Assembly (NCBI GenBank): GCA_023897205.1
Contig: JAHWDD010000005.1
Span: forward strand, 4,216,001-4,280,000
Direction of reading: 5' to 3'
Length of the DNA: 64,000 nt
Origin: Exophiala sp. HKRS030
Lineage: Eukaryota; Ascomycota; Eurotiomycetes; Chaetothyriales; Herpotrichiellaceae
Under the pieces are notes generated by a model. It was not told the DNA's origin. It did not search any database and saw only the letters and a program-made list of their open reading frames with translations. A program made the translations under genes and the position numbers. This document shows, piece after piece, positions 24,732 through 36,599 of this stretch (the first letter of the stretch is position 1; the number at the start of each line of letters is the position of its first letter).

Positions 24732-26410
24732 CAAGGACAATGTCCTGCTACCTGACTATAGATGAAGGCAACACCCATCCGCGCCTCCTGGCCGTTTTTC
24801 ACTGATTTTGACTCTATAACCATGACTGGATGATTACGGCATGGGGATTTCACATTTCCCTATTCAATCACCTTCCTGGACCGGCCTCATTCCACTCCGG
24901 TACAACGACCAATACGACCACCATCGCCGACACCATCACTCAGTCGTCCTCTTTCTCAATCTCGTCCTCTTCCTCGTCCTCGCGCTCTCCTCTGCTATGC
25001 ACCTGCCTCTCCTCCATTGTCTACGGTGTTTCTCCCTGAAGATATTCTAATCTTGCCCCCTCCCATCATTTTCTGTCCAGCTTGTCGCCCAGCGGTAGAA
25101 TACCCATAGCCACACTCGACCATTATAGATCATCTATCCGCTTTTGTTTATGTTTTTCTTCAAGATGGGACAACCTTAGCAGCGGAGATGGAATGAGCCA
25201 ATATTGAAGGGGGGAGGCACTCGCGTGTCGGCGAATGATACCAAATGTTAGAAAAACATATGATACTTCTGTCTCTCTTTTTCTCTCTGTGTCTTCGTCA
25301 ATTCAATCTCTCCTCCCCTGTCCTGTGTTTTCCCACACCCCCAACCCCTTCCCGCCCTCCTATCAGACCCCTCCCCATTTCAATTCCTACCTCCGCCCCA
25401 TCCCTAACCCATCCCCAGCCCTAACCCCATCCCCACGCCTCTCGGTCTGTCTCTCTTGGTTCTCTCTCTCCTCCATCTAGCCTGATCCTCAGCCTCAGGC
25501 CTCTCTTTATCCTCACCGTCACCGTCGTATCGTGCTGTGCTGTGCTGTGACGTACTGTGGTACGACATAGGGTTTGCCCCTCCCGCTAGAAATCTACATG
25601 ATTCGTTCGTTTGTCCCGATTATAGTCTTTCACCTCTCTCTCTCTCTGATTCGCGGGTATACGTATACAGACATATGTACATACCACACACACACACATA
25701 TATATATGTATGCCTAATACATACATATACATTTAGAAATGATCTGCAGACCACCTAGGTCTCGTGTGCTAGAGCGTATTTTTATTTACCATGATCTACG
25801 GTAGGTCGAATGTGATTAACCGACCAACCAACCAACCAGCCAACGTACATACCTAACCAACCAGCCAGCCAGCCAGTCAGCCAGCCAGTCAGCCAGCCAG
25901 CTATCTAGCTACGGTCCATGAACTACGGTCTTATATCCTAAACCGTGAGCCTATATTGTCTATTGTGTCTTATACCACTGCTGGATTGTGGCTCTTGTTG
26001 CACTTTCCTAGGTTGGGTTTGATTTATTTCCATTCGGCGCCCGGGTTCGAATATACGTGGTGTTTTTGTGGGAGGCGGGAATTGGAGGTTGTTGCAATCT
26101 ATTCAGAGCAGGGTTTGGAGATGTTTAGATCCGTTACTTGTGTGTTTTACTAAATCAGGTAGGTCATTCTGATGTTCACATTGACTTTTACATTGTCCTT
26201 AAGGGTTCTAAAAACACGTGATGTTCACACAATTTCATTCGCTTCGTCACATTAAGATGTAGCTTGATGTTGCGATGTTTACTGATTTATGAGCGTCTTT
26301 TTGCTGGTCGCTTTGATCAAAGCTGGCAGTCTCGACGATCATTATTTTGAATTCCAACCCAAACTCTAGAGCCCGAGAACCGTCAAGTCCAGTGGAAGAA
26401 ACACTCCCTG
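24732..26410. other. Intergenic between convergent genes, simple repeats
   Basis: This holds the 3' flanks of the DnaJ gene and the Zn2Cys6 gene. It is pyrimidine-rich at 25255-25460. It also has a (CA)n/(TA)n tract at about 25688-25708, an ACCA run at 25822-25840 and a CCAG/TCAG array at 25861-25901. No gene recognised. Confidence 0.5.
25861..25901. repeat. (CCAG/TCAG)n microsatellite
   Basis: About ten tetranucleotide units, CCAG with two TCAG variants, follow a shorter (ACCA)n run. Confidence 0.85.
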
Positions 26411-28833
26411 CTATTCTTCCGTCAAACCTTGTGGAAAAGACTGATTATGTGACAAAGGAGGGTTCAACATGACTCCGTTATTGTGATTAAGCATCGTACG
26501 GTCGAATGACTCGCCTGCACTAAAATCACCGATCGACGGATCAATGTACATTTCAGGGTCGTCGAGGTTGAAATCATCTCCAAATCCAAATTCAGCCATA
26601 GTCCACGGGAATGGATCATTCCAAGCCCTGGATCTGCGCATATATTTCCAGGTGAATAGGACATGTCCATGATCGGTATTGCAATGCCTGGAATCTCTTC
26701 TGTCTCCTGAAGAACCTCTGCTTCATTTACATCTCCAATCACCCGCTCGACGGCCAAGTGCACGGCTGTGGCTGGACCGTTCGCTGGGGAGCTCTCCCTT
26801 GAATCACGTGAAACGTCGTTTGATGGGATTTGGTTTGCTTGTTGACCAAGAGTCCTGGCCGATCCAATCTGAGTGTTTGTAATCATCTGTCCAACCAAGA
26901 AACATGCCGAGTCTGCTATAGGCCAAATATCACGAAGGCTCATAAGAGATCGTACGCACTGATGGAAATGGTGTCCTGGTAGATCTGCCGGTGACTTGCC
27001 CGAAGATTTAATCTCGACGAGAAATGAAGCGATTGCAGGCAGGATGAAAGATATTGAGATGGGTGGAAGAAACCGAACCAAGTCTTGCTTGCTAAGAGAC
27101 TCAAATTGTTCTGCCATTCCTACGGCAGCATCGCGAACCTTTGCCCTTGATTTTTGTTGAATTTGTGGAGTGATATCTGGTGACGTACGTTTCATAAGGG
27201 TGTACGGACGATGCAAAGCTTCGGAGGCGAGTAAGAATTTCATTTTGAGTATTGAACGTTGTAGGTGAAGATAATGTGCATCAGGTCGACTGTGGTCATA
27301 ATCCAGATGACCCTGAGCTGTTGCCGGTAGTGTCCTCATCCAATTATCGAGCTCGTCCTGTAGCTCAAAAACCTTCCTTTCGTCAATATGAGATCTTTTG
27401 GGAGCATACAACATGATTGATTCTGTGGTCGAATTTCCATGTGCTTGAAGAATGTAGAGATTCGAAATGATTCTACCAACCGAAAACATCAGGTTGACAG
27501 TACCGACGAAGAGATCAGCGATCAGAACTCTGGTTCGGGCGTCGTAGAGAATAGAGCAATTTTGAACAGCACGAATTGTGGTGGTAAATGGCATTGGGTC
27601 GAAATCGTTGAGCGTGGGCATTGGAAGAATAAGATCTTCATCCTTGATGCGCATTGTCTTTCGGGTGGAAATTGCTGTAATTCGGTCTCTGAGAAAAATG
27701 CTCCAGTAGATCCTTCTCCAGAGACGTCTGGTCGCCATGTCCTTTTTCGCATAGACCTCCTTTCGATCTAAACCAATACTTCTTGCAAGGGAGATTGCAA
27801 TACCGGTCCAGTGCCAAGGGTCTTTGGGATCATTTTCAGCGACATACCAGAATAAATGTAAGATGATGGTTTGAATCAAGGTGATGCGATCTGCCTCCCA
27901 ATCGAAGTCGTAAAGTAATTTGAGCTTATAGTAAAAATGTGCTCTGGCGGATCTTCTGTTGTCGAATCCTGCTTGTTGAAGATAGTGCAGATCGACGTAA
28001 GCGGTTCCAGCAAACATAACGGCTTGAAATAGAACTAAGCTGATCTGCGAATCTTTGTTGGTTCCGTCGACACAATGAAGAAAAGCCTGCAAGTCAACGA
28101 CAGGCAGAAGAGGATAGACATATAAAATAAAAGAACGGATCAGCTGATCGCGAAGTATTTCGTCAGGAATAGACAAAGCTCCACGAATAGAGAGGAATTC
28201 GAGGTCATCGGATCTGAAATCGGATCGAGGGGAGCGAATATAAGAGGGAAGAGTTGTAGTTGGAAATGATGCATGGGTGTTGGATGGCGTGGCATCTGAA
28301 CTATAATGACTCGGTGGACGAGCGGAAAAGTTTGGTATTGGCGTGAAAGCAGGAAATGATTGATGTCTTGGTGCTGGTGTTTGTGAAGAGACCGGCGATT
28401 CTCGATCTTGGATGATAGATTGATTAGAATTGTCTCCAACAGGGACCTGAGAATTAGATTTGAGTTCCTCACCGTGACTCGATTGACTGGTAGAAGGTCT
28501 AATGATCCTTGAAGGAATAGACGAAGTTTGGAGTAGAGTTGATGGCGCTTGCTCGTCGACGACAACGGATTCAGGTCTAGTTTGAGGAAGGATATGAACG
28601 GTTCCGGGGCGGATAAGTTGTCGCTTCTGTAGACGATATTTCCTACTCCGTCGAGATTCGGTGACGATGCATTCGATACCATCGGCACTGCAATTGTGAC
28701 AGGGAATACCCGACTTGACGAGATCACATTTAACTTTGCGGCTTCGACAATGATGACATGCTTGTGATGCTCGTTTCTTGACGGGTCGATCAATGTCTTG
28801 ACCTTGGGATGATTGCTCGGCGTCCTGGCCCAT
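26411..28833 (-). CDS. Zn2Cys6 transcription factor (cutinase-regulator-like), one-base frameshift
   Basis: I choose the ATG at 28833 (MGQDAEQSSQG); the longer frame starts at a TTG. The Gal4-type cluster is complete: Cys26, 29, 36, 45, 48 and 55, with spacing C-x2-C-x6-C-x8-C-x2-C-x6-C, followed by the basic linker RRSRKYRLQKRQL. A Ser/Pro-rich linker leads to a fungal-specific regulatory domain (SFILYVYPLLPVVDLQAFL, then GIAISLARSIGLDRKEVYA and RRLWRRIYWSIFLRDR). The frame ending at 26464 has an unnatural tail. One added T in the TT at 26653-26654 continues instead as SYFTWKYMRRSRAWNDPFPW and an acidic end (GFGDDFNLDDPEMYIDPS), stopping at 26411. The repaired length is 807 aa. The cluster and middle domain recall the cutinase factor Ctf1-alpha group (lipid/cutin use), but that assignment rests on memory of the family. 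Confidence 0.85.
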
Positions 28834-29574
28834 TCGGCGAGAGGACAAGGCCTCGGAAAGCCTTGCTGTAGGTGATTTGCAAACTGAGTCGGCTTGGGTG
28901 AAAACACCAGACGGCGTTCGTTGCTTGTGTCGTTCGTCGTGGTTGACGTCTTGAGTCTAGGATGCGGCAAGTAATCCTATTTGAGAAGAAGCCGAGGTAA
29001 AATGGCCGAAAGACACGTCAACCTGAATGAGGCGTCCAAGAGAGTCTCATGATGAGGTGATTGAGGTATTCCTCGGGTTGAGGGTAGTCCTTTGCGAGAG
29101 GGGAGTTTCGAGATAGAATTGTCTACGGAGTAGTTTGCAGATGTTGTTACCTCATGCACGTGCTTCTGGTCGTCAGACGATGGAGGGCAATGGGAGGTTC
29201 TTTCCTTCAGGCACTTGGTTTTCGATGCTAGTATTACAATTCTTGGCTTTTTGAATTGAGAAGGACAAATGGACCAATGGCAGCCTCAATTTCCTCTTAG
29301 CCTGAACGCCTTACCCATTTAGGCTTAATCCTTCCCCGCAGAATGCTGAGCCATCACATTCCCGAACCACGTGCCTATCCAAAAGGTCTCTGCGGGCACC
29401 CTCGGCCCCCTCCTTCCCCCCGGAAAGTCTTACAAAGAGCCTATGGGGAAAGACTTTAGGTACTGGGGTGGCCCAAATGAATTATGATAGGCGCCACCAA
29501 GGTACCTGAGCAGCCTCCAGCAACCCCTACAGGCCTGCCTTCTAGACTGCCACACCCTTTACCCCCTTGACCCT
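28834..29574. other. Intergenic, promoter of the Zn2Cys6 gene
   Basis: No gene recognised. TACGGAGTA lies at 29124-29132. The minus-strand open frame reaching 28970 overlaps the Zn2Cys6 gene out of frame and is a shadow. Confidence 0.5.
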
Positions 29575-30348
29575 TCACTCTGGAGGGAAGTTGCATACCA
29601 TGCACCAACTGGGAATTCCCACAGTCGCTTCTTTTGCAACACCATCATCGTTGCCCCTTGACATTCGCTGTTGAGGAAATGTATAAATCACTTCAACCAC
29701 TCGGAATCCCAGATATCCATATACATCTCGTGCACGCTCATTGCCAGCCACTAACCACAAAGGTACCTTTTCTTCTTTAGCCTTCGCCACAAATGGCTCG
29801 ATGACAGCTCTGACTGCCCCTTTGTCTTTTCTCTCAGGATCTCGAGCCATCAAGGTCAGATACCAAGGCTTGACGTCCTTTCCCAGAAGATCATTCCTAC
29901 TCTTCTGGGTGAGTCGTAAGAATTCGGCAAACACGGGTCTCTCTATCGCCAACTCGGCCAACTCGGCTTCAGTGAGAGAATCAGGTACAGCAGAAGGTGG
30001 TTCCCAGCATGCCGCTGCCGCAAAATTACAAGCTTCCACAATCATTGCTCCAGCCTTAATTTTGGTCTCTAGTCGCTTCAAGGATCCTTTGTAAATTCTG
30101 GCGGCGTCTACAGTCACACTATTTCCGCCGGCCTTGTCATGTTCGAACAGAACGTTCAGAGGATCAGTCTCCGACGCTCGTGAGCTAATATCAGCCAGAC
30201 GATGTCGATACTCTGCCGATGTCCCGATGGTTATCTGTGGCCGAGACTGTCTCTGATCATGGATGTTGTTGTCGCTTGAAGCTATCACTGCCACAGACAC
30301 GTCGCTTCCCGTTATGGTTGGTCCTTCCAATTCGGCAGGTGCGACCAT
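29575..30348 (-). CDS. GNAT-family N-acetyltransferase
   Basis: One intronless frame of 257 aa starts at the ATG at 30348 (MVAPAELEGPTITGSD). The second half carries the acetyl-CoA fold: WYLTLMARDPERKDKGAVRA (beta-4 followed by the pyrophosphate-loop region, here K-D-K-G-A-V in place of the usual Q/R-x-x-G-x-A), an alpha helix, then PLWLVAGNERARDVYGYLGF and RVVEVIYTF, the classic final strand-helix-strand of GNAT enzymes. The N-terminal half varies in this group. The likely reaction is acetyl transfer from acetyl-CoA to a small-molecule or protein amine; the substrate cannot be read from the sequence. No signal peptide is seen, so it is probably cytosolic. It lies in tandem with the secreted-protein gene, 357 bases apart, with no obvious shared job. 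Confidence 0.88.
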   Translation of the reverse strand: MVAPAELEGPTITGSDVSVAVIASSDNNIHDQRQSRPQITIGTSAEYRHRLADISSRASETDPLNVLFEHDKAGGNSVTVDAARIYKGSLKRLETKIKAGAMIVEACNFAAAACWEPPSAVPDSLTEAELAELAIERPVFAEFLRLTQKSRNDLLGKDVKPWYLTLMARDPERKDKGAVRAVIEPFVAKAKEEKVPLWLVAGNERARDVYGYLGFRVVEVIYTFPQQRMSRGNDDGVAKEATVGIPSWCMVCNFPPE

Positions 30349-30705
30349 TTTTGTCTATGTGGAAGGTGCCAGATATTCACAATCCTTGGCCCACAATCGA
30401 AAATTCAATATGTTGACTCTTCATTGAGATGGCTGAAGTTACTGATGCTGTTGACCATCAAACCTATGGCAATTCACAAAGTTGCGGAAACTCTGGCTAT
30501 GAGTCATCAACGTTAGAATTTTGCGCCTGAACTTGGGTGGAGTTTCACCGGTCTTGTTCTCCCCACGACGCCATAGCCTTGTCGATCCTGACCATCCATC
30601 AAGCAAATTCACAGGACTCACAATTCTACAAGCTTCTAAAACTACAACTTCTACTCAGGACGCATCTCCTTGGCAGCCATTTCATTTAATCCAGACTACC
30701 GCACT
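30349..30705. other. Short intergenic region, no gene recognised
   Basis: This is the putative promoter of the GNAT gene and 3' end of the secreted-protein gene. No motif stands out. Confidence 0.5.
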
Positions 30706-32012
30706 TTATGATTTACCATGCCAAATCCCCACATGAGAACCACAATCCCCCAACTCTCTAATCTTCTGCCTTCCATGCACCCACATACCGCGGAAGTTAC
30801 AGTTGGCAATGATTCTTTGAGCTGCTTCCGTTGCCTCAAAAAGTGGTACACCGTCCGGGCACGACGTATTGGTCCAGGCCTCGTCTTGGTAAAGAGTGAT
30901 TCCACAACCCGAATTTGTCTATGATATCATTTGTCAGCAGACGGGAGCTTCGAAACAAAGTCGGGACATACCGCAAAGTCATTTGCTGCGCGAAAGACAG
31001 GTGCGGAAGAGTTGAACCCCTTAGTTGTTCTCCAGGCGAGGTTTTCAAGACATTGAAGTGCTTGCCCGCTGCCTCGAGACCATGTACAATCTGGATCTGG
31101 TAGTGGATGGGAGCCTTTGCTGGCTTGTTTGACCTTTCGCTCCCAAAACGCGCTGTATACCAGGTAGTCATGATCTGACATACCAACTTCATCGGCATTG
31201 TACTCTGTCTGCAGCGTGCCTTGCATCAGTGGCAAATGGGTCTTGCAATCAGTGTGTACAAATATGGTTTTGCCCTTCAATTGACTGAGAAAAGGCAACA
31301 TACTAAACCCAGCTGCCACTTCTTCTGTCTCGAGTGACGTGGCGCAAACATTGATCTTGGTATGTACACTAGCACGATCGCTACAGTTTTGCCCCGAAGT
31401 TCGAGATCCGCAGACCTCCCGAAGGATCGGTACGAAACTGAAATACCCACATTCCCCAGCTTTGAGATCCTTCGTTCTATTAGTGGCCACTGCAATTCCA
31501 GAGTCAACAGCCTCGTGTCCTCCAGTCGTCTGCAAATGTCAGTACACATGGAGATCATGGATTATTTTGAACGCTCTTACCCCTGGATCAATCACATTCA
31601 GGTCTTTGTGCGAGATTCGATCCGACTTGTCTCGATAAAACTGGAAATGGTCTTCACTAATATTAGCCTGAGTGGGACCCACGAAATATCCGGGATTCGT
31701 GAATGGCTGTTCAGTGCCATAATAGAAGTGGGTTCGGGCTTGACACCAACTGTCGCATGTGGTTTGGGTCCAGTCAGTGTATAAGATCTCGCAGTCGTTG
31801 TCAGTGATCCTGTGGTAAACTCCGGGACAGACGAGGCCGTTATATTCCTGGCCTATCTGAAAGTCGTATGTTCCCCAGCGGCATACGATTGGAGACTCTT
31901 CTCGAGTCGTGAGACTTGTCCTCGACGCATCATCACTTGGAGGTCTGTATTCCAAATGCAGCGAGCTGACTAGGGTCAACCAAAATAGTGAAAAGATTGC
32001 TATGCGAAGCAT
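30706..32012 (-). CDS. Secreted Cys-containing protein of unknown function
   Basis: Exons are 31581-32012, 30972-31529 and 30706-30918, all GT-AG and in phase, giving 400 aa. The start at 32012 is followed by a clear signal peptide (MLRIAIFSLFWLTLVSSL). The mature protein has spaced cysteines suggesting disulphides (CRWGTYDF, VCPGVYHRITDNDCEIL, TTCDSWCQA), several N-x-S/T sites, and a C-terminal exon reading TNSGCGITLYQDEAWTNTSC, then IIANCNFRG and LGDCGSHVGIW. The last exon lies in a frame separate from the longer open frame and is only found by splicing. I do not recognise a catalytic domain. The C-terminal region faintly recalls modules seen near fungal chitinases, but I would not name it. 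It is divergent from the HET gene (862 bases apart). Confidence 0.78.
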
Positions 32013-32874
32013 CGTGGTTCAAGTACGATGTTATTTTATCTATGAAGAAAGTTGTGGAGTGATGGAAAGGAGCAAGCAAGGATTTGAACAAAACATATCT
32101 CTTACAACATCCCCATCTGTACAAACGAGGACCGGTCAAGACTCGGAAGAAAGCTGACTACGAATCTTTGACTCACCTACGGAAGTATCCCACGTTTGGT
32201 GTCATGGTCGCTGACTTAACAACGAGCGTCAAGCGTTTGTCCTCCGAATCACCTTGTGATCCGTCACCGAAGCCATACGAATTCCGACTGTTCGGCTCAC
32301 ATCGGATCGACCAGTGAATACGCTGGACGAGACCGTCAAATGAATAGCTACACCAGGAGAGTCTTAGCGACGCAGCATGAACATCATGGCATTAAACTTC
32401 CGTGGTTTAAAGTCAGCGGAATTCCTGATATACATCTCACACATGCTCCTATGGACAATCAAAATGTCCGTCTAAGTCGAAGACTCAGATAGTGCAAAAC
32501 AAAGGACTACGGGGTAGTGACTGAGTTGTAAAGCGTAACCATACCAAGCTCAAATCTCAAGAGGCAACCTCTCTTTGTCTCAAATGCGACTGCAAATGGC
32601 TGCCGAGAAATGTTCGGAGCACGAACAATGTGACAAGCCTGCCTCGCGCCACCACACATCCTTCTAATCAACCATGCTTGGCCTTACTGTTTGGTGACGA
32701 ATCAGGCAGACGTATCCAGTGGTCACGAAGACTCAGCGACATGAATTCCCAATTTAGGCAGCACTCACATGACTTTAGCCAAGGACATGTCAGCGCGAGG
32801 CTGGATTTCGTTGTGTTTCTCGGACTTTGCCTTGAATTCTCCTCAACAATATTCTGGAAAGTCAGACCTCTAAT
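32013..32874. other. Divergent intergenic region, secreted-protein gene and HET gene
   Basis: It should hold both promoters. Open frames at 32084-32317, 32256-32492 and 32630-32896 (+) are unsupported. Confidence 0.5.
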
Positions 32875-34981
32875 ATGGCCTATAGCCCTGTTTTGAAACT
32901 GTGCAGACCATGCAGAGAAGTAACGTTTGGGCCCCAAGTCTGGACACAGGCATGGACGACTCAACATACTTTATCAGACAGGGCATGTTCGATGAAAACA
33001 CTTCAAGAGCTTCGAGACGGACTTGCAGTTTCCTGCTGGTTCTGTGAACAAATTATCGAACAGTTCCTCGAGGAGTTAAATTCGACCATGGAACAGTGGT
33101 TTAGCTGCCACGCTCAGCCAAACTTCGAAATTCAAATCACTGTTTACAAAACAATTAAACAAAACGAGGTCAGCTTCTCCTTGACCAATTATACTTCTTG
33201 GGACCCTGAAGAGCATCTCCTTCCGAGCCATTCCGATAATGCCATAGGGAAAACCTTCACATTGCCTCTATTCGCTGATCCAGGTGAGTCGAGTATCTCG
33301 GGTCCACTGTTGGCCTTATATCGTTGGCTCACCACCCCAGACGACAGCTAGCGAGGTCTCCGAATGTGTCAATGCCCCTCTTCGAACGAGTCCATATGCG
33401 AATTTTGACCCAGACACTATTCGGTCGTGGATTTCTACTTGCCAGAAAAACCATCTCCATTGTCGGAAGACTTCCCATGTCGTACTCCCTTCCCGTGTCA
33501 TCGATGTGTCGAATGCAAAGGTTGATGGCTTTGTTTTTCTATACATCCCAACCACAGGTGAAAAGGGAGCTTATGCTGCTCTAAGTTACTGTTGGGGCGA
33601 TGGGGAACGCCCAGTGTTGAGAACTGACACTCTTAACACTTTTGTACAGGGACTAAGGATATCCGATTTGCCAAAAACGTACATCGATGCTATCGAGCTG
33701 ACCCAACAACTCGGGCTACAATATCTCTGGATTGATGCCCTCTGTATCCTACAAGACGACTCGACTGATAAACTTCTGGAGCTTCCACGCATGCACCGAT
33801 ATTACAGAGATGCACTTTTCGCCATTTCGGCTACACATGCTGCACACGTGAAGGACGGATTTCTCTCCCGTACTGAAGACATACCGGTGACATATGATCT
33901 CTCTCGACTAGGCGTGAAGCAGTCCCGTACTCAAGAGATACCCATCACATCCCCAAATGGAAGGCATGAAACAGCATTTCTTATGGCCGAGAGCCATCCC
34001 TATGCCTCCATCGGTGGACCAATCACAACCCGAGCGTGGACGTTGCAAGAGCACGTTCTTCCAGAAATACTTATACAATTTCCTTCACCGGAAGGATTTA
34101 TCTTCTCCTGCACGACCGAGCAGAAAAACAATGAAGTGTATCCCAATTCATCTATCGAGAACACCAGAAACATGCGACGGCTGCTCTTGGAGGTCACAGG
34201 TGGGGACGTCCCAATACTGCTACAAATCCGAAGTCGGATCTCAACACCTGCTGAGAGGATGCATAAGAACTGGAACAACATGGTGAGGAACTATGGAAGG
34301 CGTCACCTGAAAGAACATGGAGACAGATTGATCGCCATATCTGCACTTGCGGAAGAATACAGTCTTTCACTCCCCGATGTTGCAGGCGAGTACCGGGCCG
34401 GTCTGTGGGAAAAGTTCCTACCTCATTCTCTGATATGGGTTGTACACGAGACTGGAATTCGTGAAGCGCCAAACCCTGTCGTTAGTCCAACGTGGTCGTG
34501 GGCAGCCGTGTTTGGCTCTGGGTACCCTTTACGGTTCTCTCAGCGTCTCAGCACGGCCCCGCTAATCTCTGTCCTAAGTTGTGAGACTATCCTTTCGGAA
34601 CCGACGTTACCCTTTGGCTCAGTGAGACAAGGAACACTCAAAGTCGAAGGCAGAGCCTATCTAACGGATACCTGGAAGACTGAACTTGACGGCAAGACGT
34701 ATCTGTATGGCGAAGTGGACTTCGAAGGTCAAAACCGTTGCGTGGTTAATCTCGATTGCATCAACAACAAAATCTACATCGGTTGTCCCGTGATAATTTT
34801 GCCCGTCTTCCCCGTGCCCGTGATGTTTGCACATGAAGCAATGAGACCCACCAAGTACACTTGCTTGTTGTTGAAATTGGGCGAAGACAACACATGTTTC
34901 CGGATAGGCATTGTGACTTCGTTCTACATCCATAAGGCTACTTACGAGGCTTGGAATGAGAGGGTTTTCCGAATTGTTTAG
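32875..34981 (+). CDS. HET-domain (heterokaryon incompatibility) protein
   Basis: Exons are 32875-33283 and 33348-34981, with a 64-base intron (GTGAGT...ACAG); 680 aa in phase. The ATG at 32875 gives MAYSPVLKLCRPCREVTFG with a CxxC pair and a second pair, CWFC, near residue 55. The three HET-domain blocks are in order: YAALSYCWGD (about residue 211), YLWIDALCILQDD (about 260), and the C-terminal block TTRAWTLQEHVLPE (about 362). The remaining C-terminus (to RVFRIV) has no recognised repeat or NACHT/WD40 module, so this is a HET-only protein. HET domains trigger programmed cell death when incompatible hyphae fuse; most of the many paralogues per genome have no known partner. No damage to the conserved blocks is seen. 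Confidence 0.93.
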
Positions 34982-36599
34982 GCAGCGATTGAGCAGTGTG
35001 GTAAACTGTACGCAAAGTGAGCTCTGCTTCATGACTTATGAGAGAATGAGGGACTACTCTGATCGCCTTTGACCTTGTTGCCGCGAGATTGAGCCCATTG
35101 TACTCAAACCAGCAATGAGAGTTGACGACATGGTGTTCAAAGTACAGAACTTGTCGACTTCATCACATCTGTTACATTATCACAACAGAATTCGCTACTA
35201 CTCAAACACCTCCCACTCTCTTGCCCTCACTGTCACCCAATGCACTCGCATGCAGAGATGACTTTAAGCGTCTCGGACGACCTAGCGAGCGAACGAGGAA
35301 TATACCTTAACCTTCACTCTGTAAGTTTTCCATCGGATGGGCTTTCGTTCGTAGGAATGCACGGCCCCTGGGAAGTAGAACTCGCAAGGGGGACTCTCTG
35401 TGGCCTGCTCCAGAAGGGCATTGGAAGGCATGACATCAAATGGGCTGGGACGACAACGTGGGTACCATAAGACTTTGGCATGGACATATTCAGCAAACAG
35501 ACCGTCTCTAGCAGACAAAGAAAGCCGACAAAATCAAGATCAGAAGCTGTCGATGCTGTTATCCGACCTGATGAGACATGAGACGAACGGTAAATCGACC
35601 TGGCAAGGCATGCCCCGAGATCGACTAATTTATTGAAGGCGAGACAGGACGGTGCTTTTTGGTCCAGCCCTTCGCCAGGCCTTTTCTCCTTACCCCCTTT
35701 TCCCGGTCTCTCGAGCCCGTTCCCAGCAACAGGCGAGAAAGTGGTATGTTTGGGGAGAAGGGGATGAAGACGATAGCCACGTGAACTCTCTCTTTCACAG
35801 TGTCAATCTTTGGGAGAAAGAAGGATATGGTCATGTCCAGCGGTACAGCGAGAAAAGTGAAGAGGTTCCATCGATTCGGTAAGATGTGTGGCTGAGACTT
35901 GAGAGGAAACTGAGGTTTTCATGTATATGGATACATAAGTATATATAAACATGCAGCAAAAAGGAGTACTCTCTATCATCAACACTGGCTGCCAAGCACC
36001 AGTCAGAACTCAGAACTCGCACCTCAGGACTCAGCAGGCTCAACCAGTTCGATGCGGCCGTTTGAACAGTCGTTGTTGGAGGTGACAATGTCCCTAGAGA
36101 TATCCTTGAGGAGATGCATGCCAGACGTCGATTCGAGAAATCGTTCAAGCACCACACTGCACAGAAAAGGGGCAAGAACATGAGACGTAGCAAATTCAAA
36201 GGTCCAACTTGATTTATTGCTTCACCCTCGCTCTTTTCTTCTCACTGAAATCTTCCAACTCTTCCATACCAGCTCTGGATTTGTAGGGACAGTTATCGAT
36301 CAACTGACTGCCTGCCTGACTGACTGAGTACGAGGACTCACCTATTCCAAGTGCGTCCAGCTTCACTCTCTCACAGCCGTCTGCCACTTCGCAAGAAACA
36401 TTCCAGTGATAGTTCGCCACTGCTGACTGCATCGAAGCGTGTCTCAGACGAGGGAGAACCATTTCGCGCCCATTCAACACACGCGATTCTCCGCCTCGTC
36501 ACATTATAAGGATAGAGTCCGCACACCACACTATACTTGAACAAAGAATGTCGAGTGTCGAGCGATAGGTACCAAAGAAAGCCACAAGTTACTCCCCTC
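34982..36599. other. Gene-poor region with one doubtful coding candidate (-)
   Basis: Most of this stretch shows no gene. On the minus strand, 36480-36345 (MVLPRLRHASMQSAVANYHW..., ending at a GTGAGT donor) and 36161-36024 (acceptor TTTTCTGTGCAG, then VVLERFLESTSGMHLLKDIS... to a TGA at 36026) look like first and last exons of a small gene, but I could not join them in one frame. See the finding for this site. Confidence 0.3.

Noticed and set aside
25680..25760. Possible tRNA or hairpin in the CA/TA-rich stretch
   Set aside because: No T-arm GGTTCRA or acceptor pairing was found; it is a dinucleotide repeat.
28140..28970. 276-residue minus-strand frame overlapping the Zn2Cys6 gene
   Set aside because: It is an out-of-frame shadow of the Zn2Cys6 coding sequence, whose Cys pattern identifies the correct frame.
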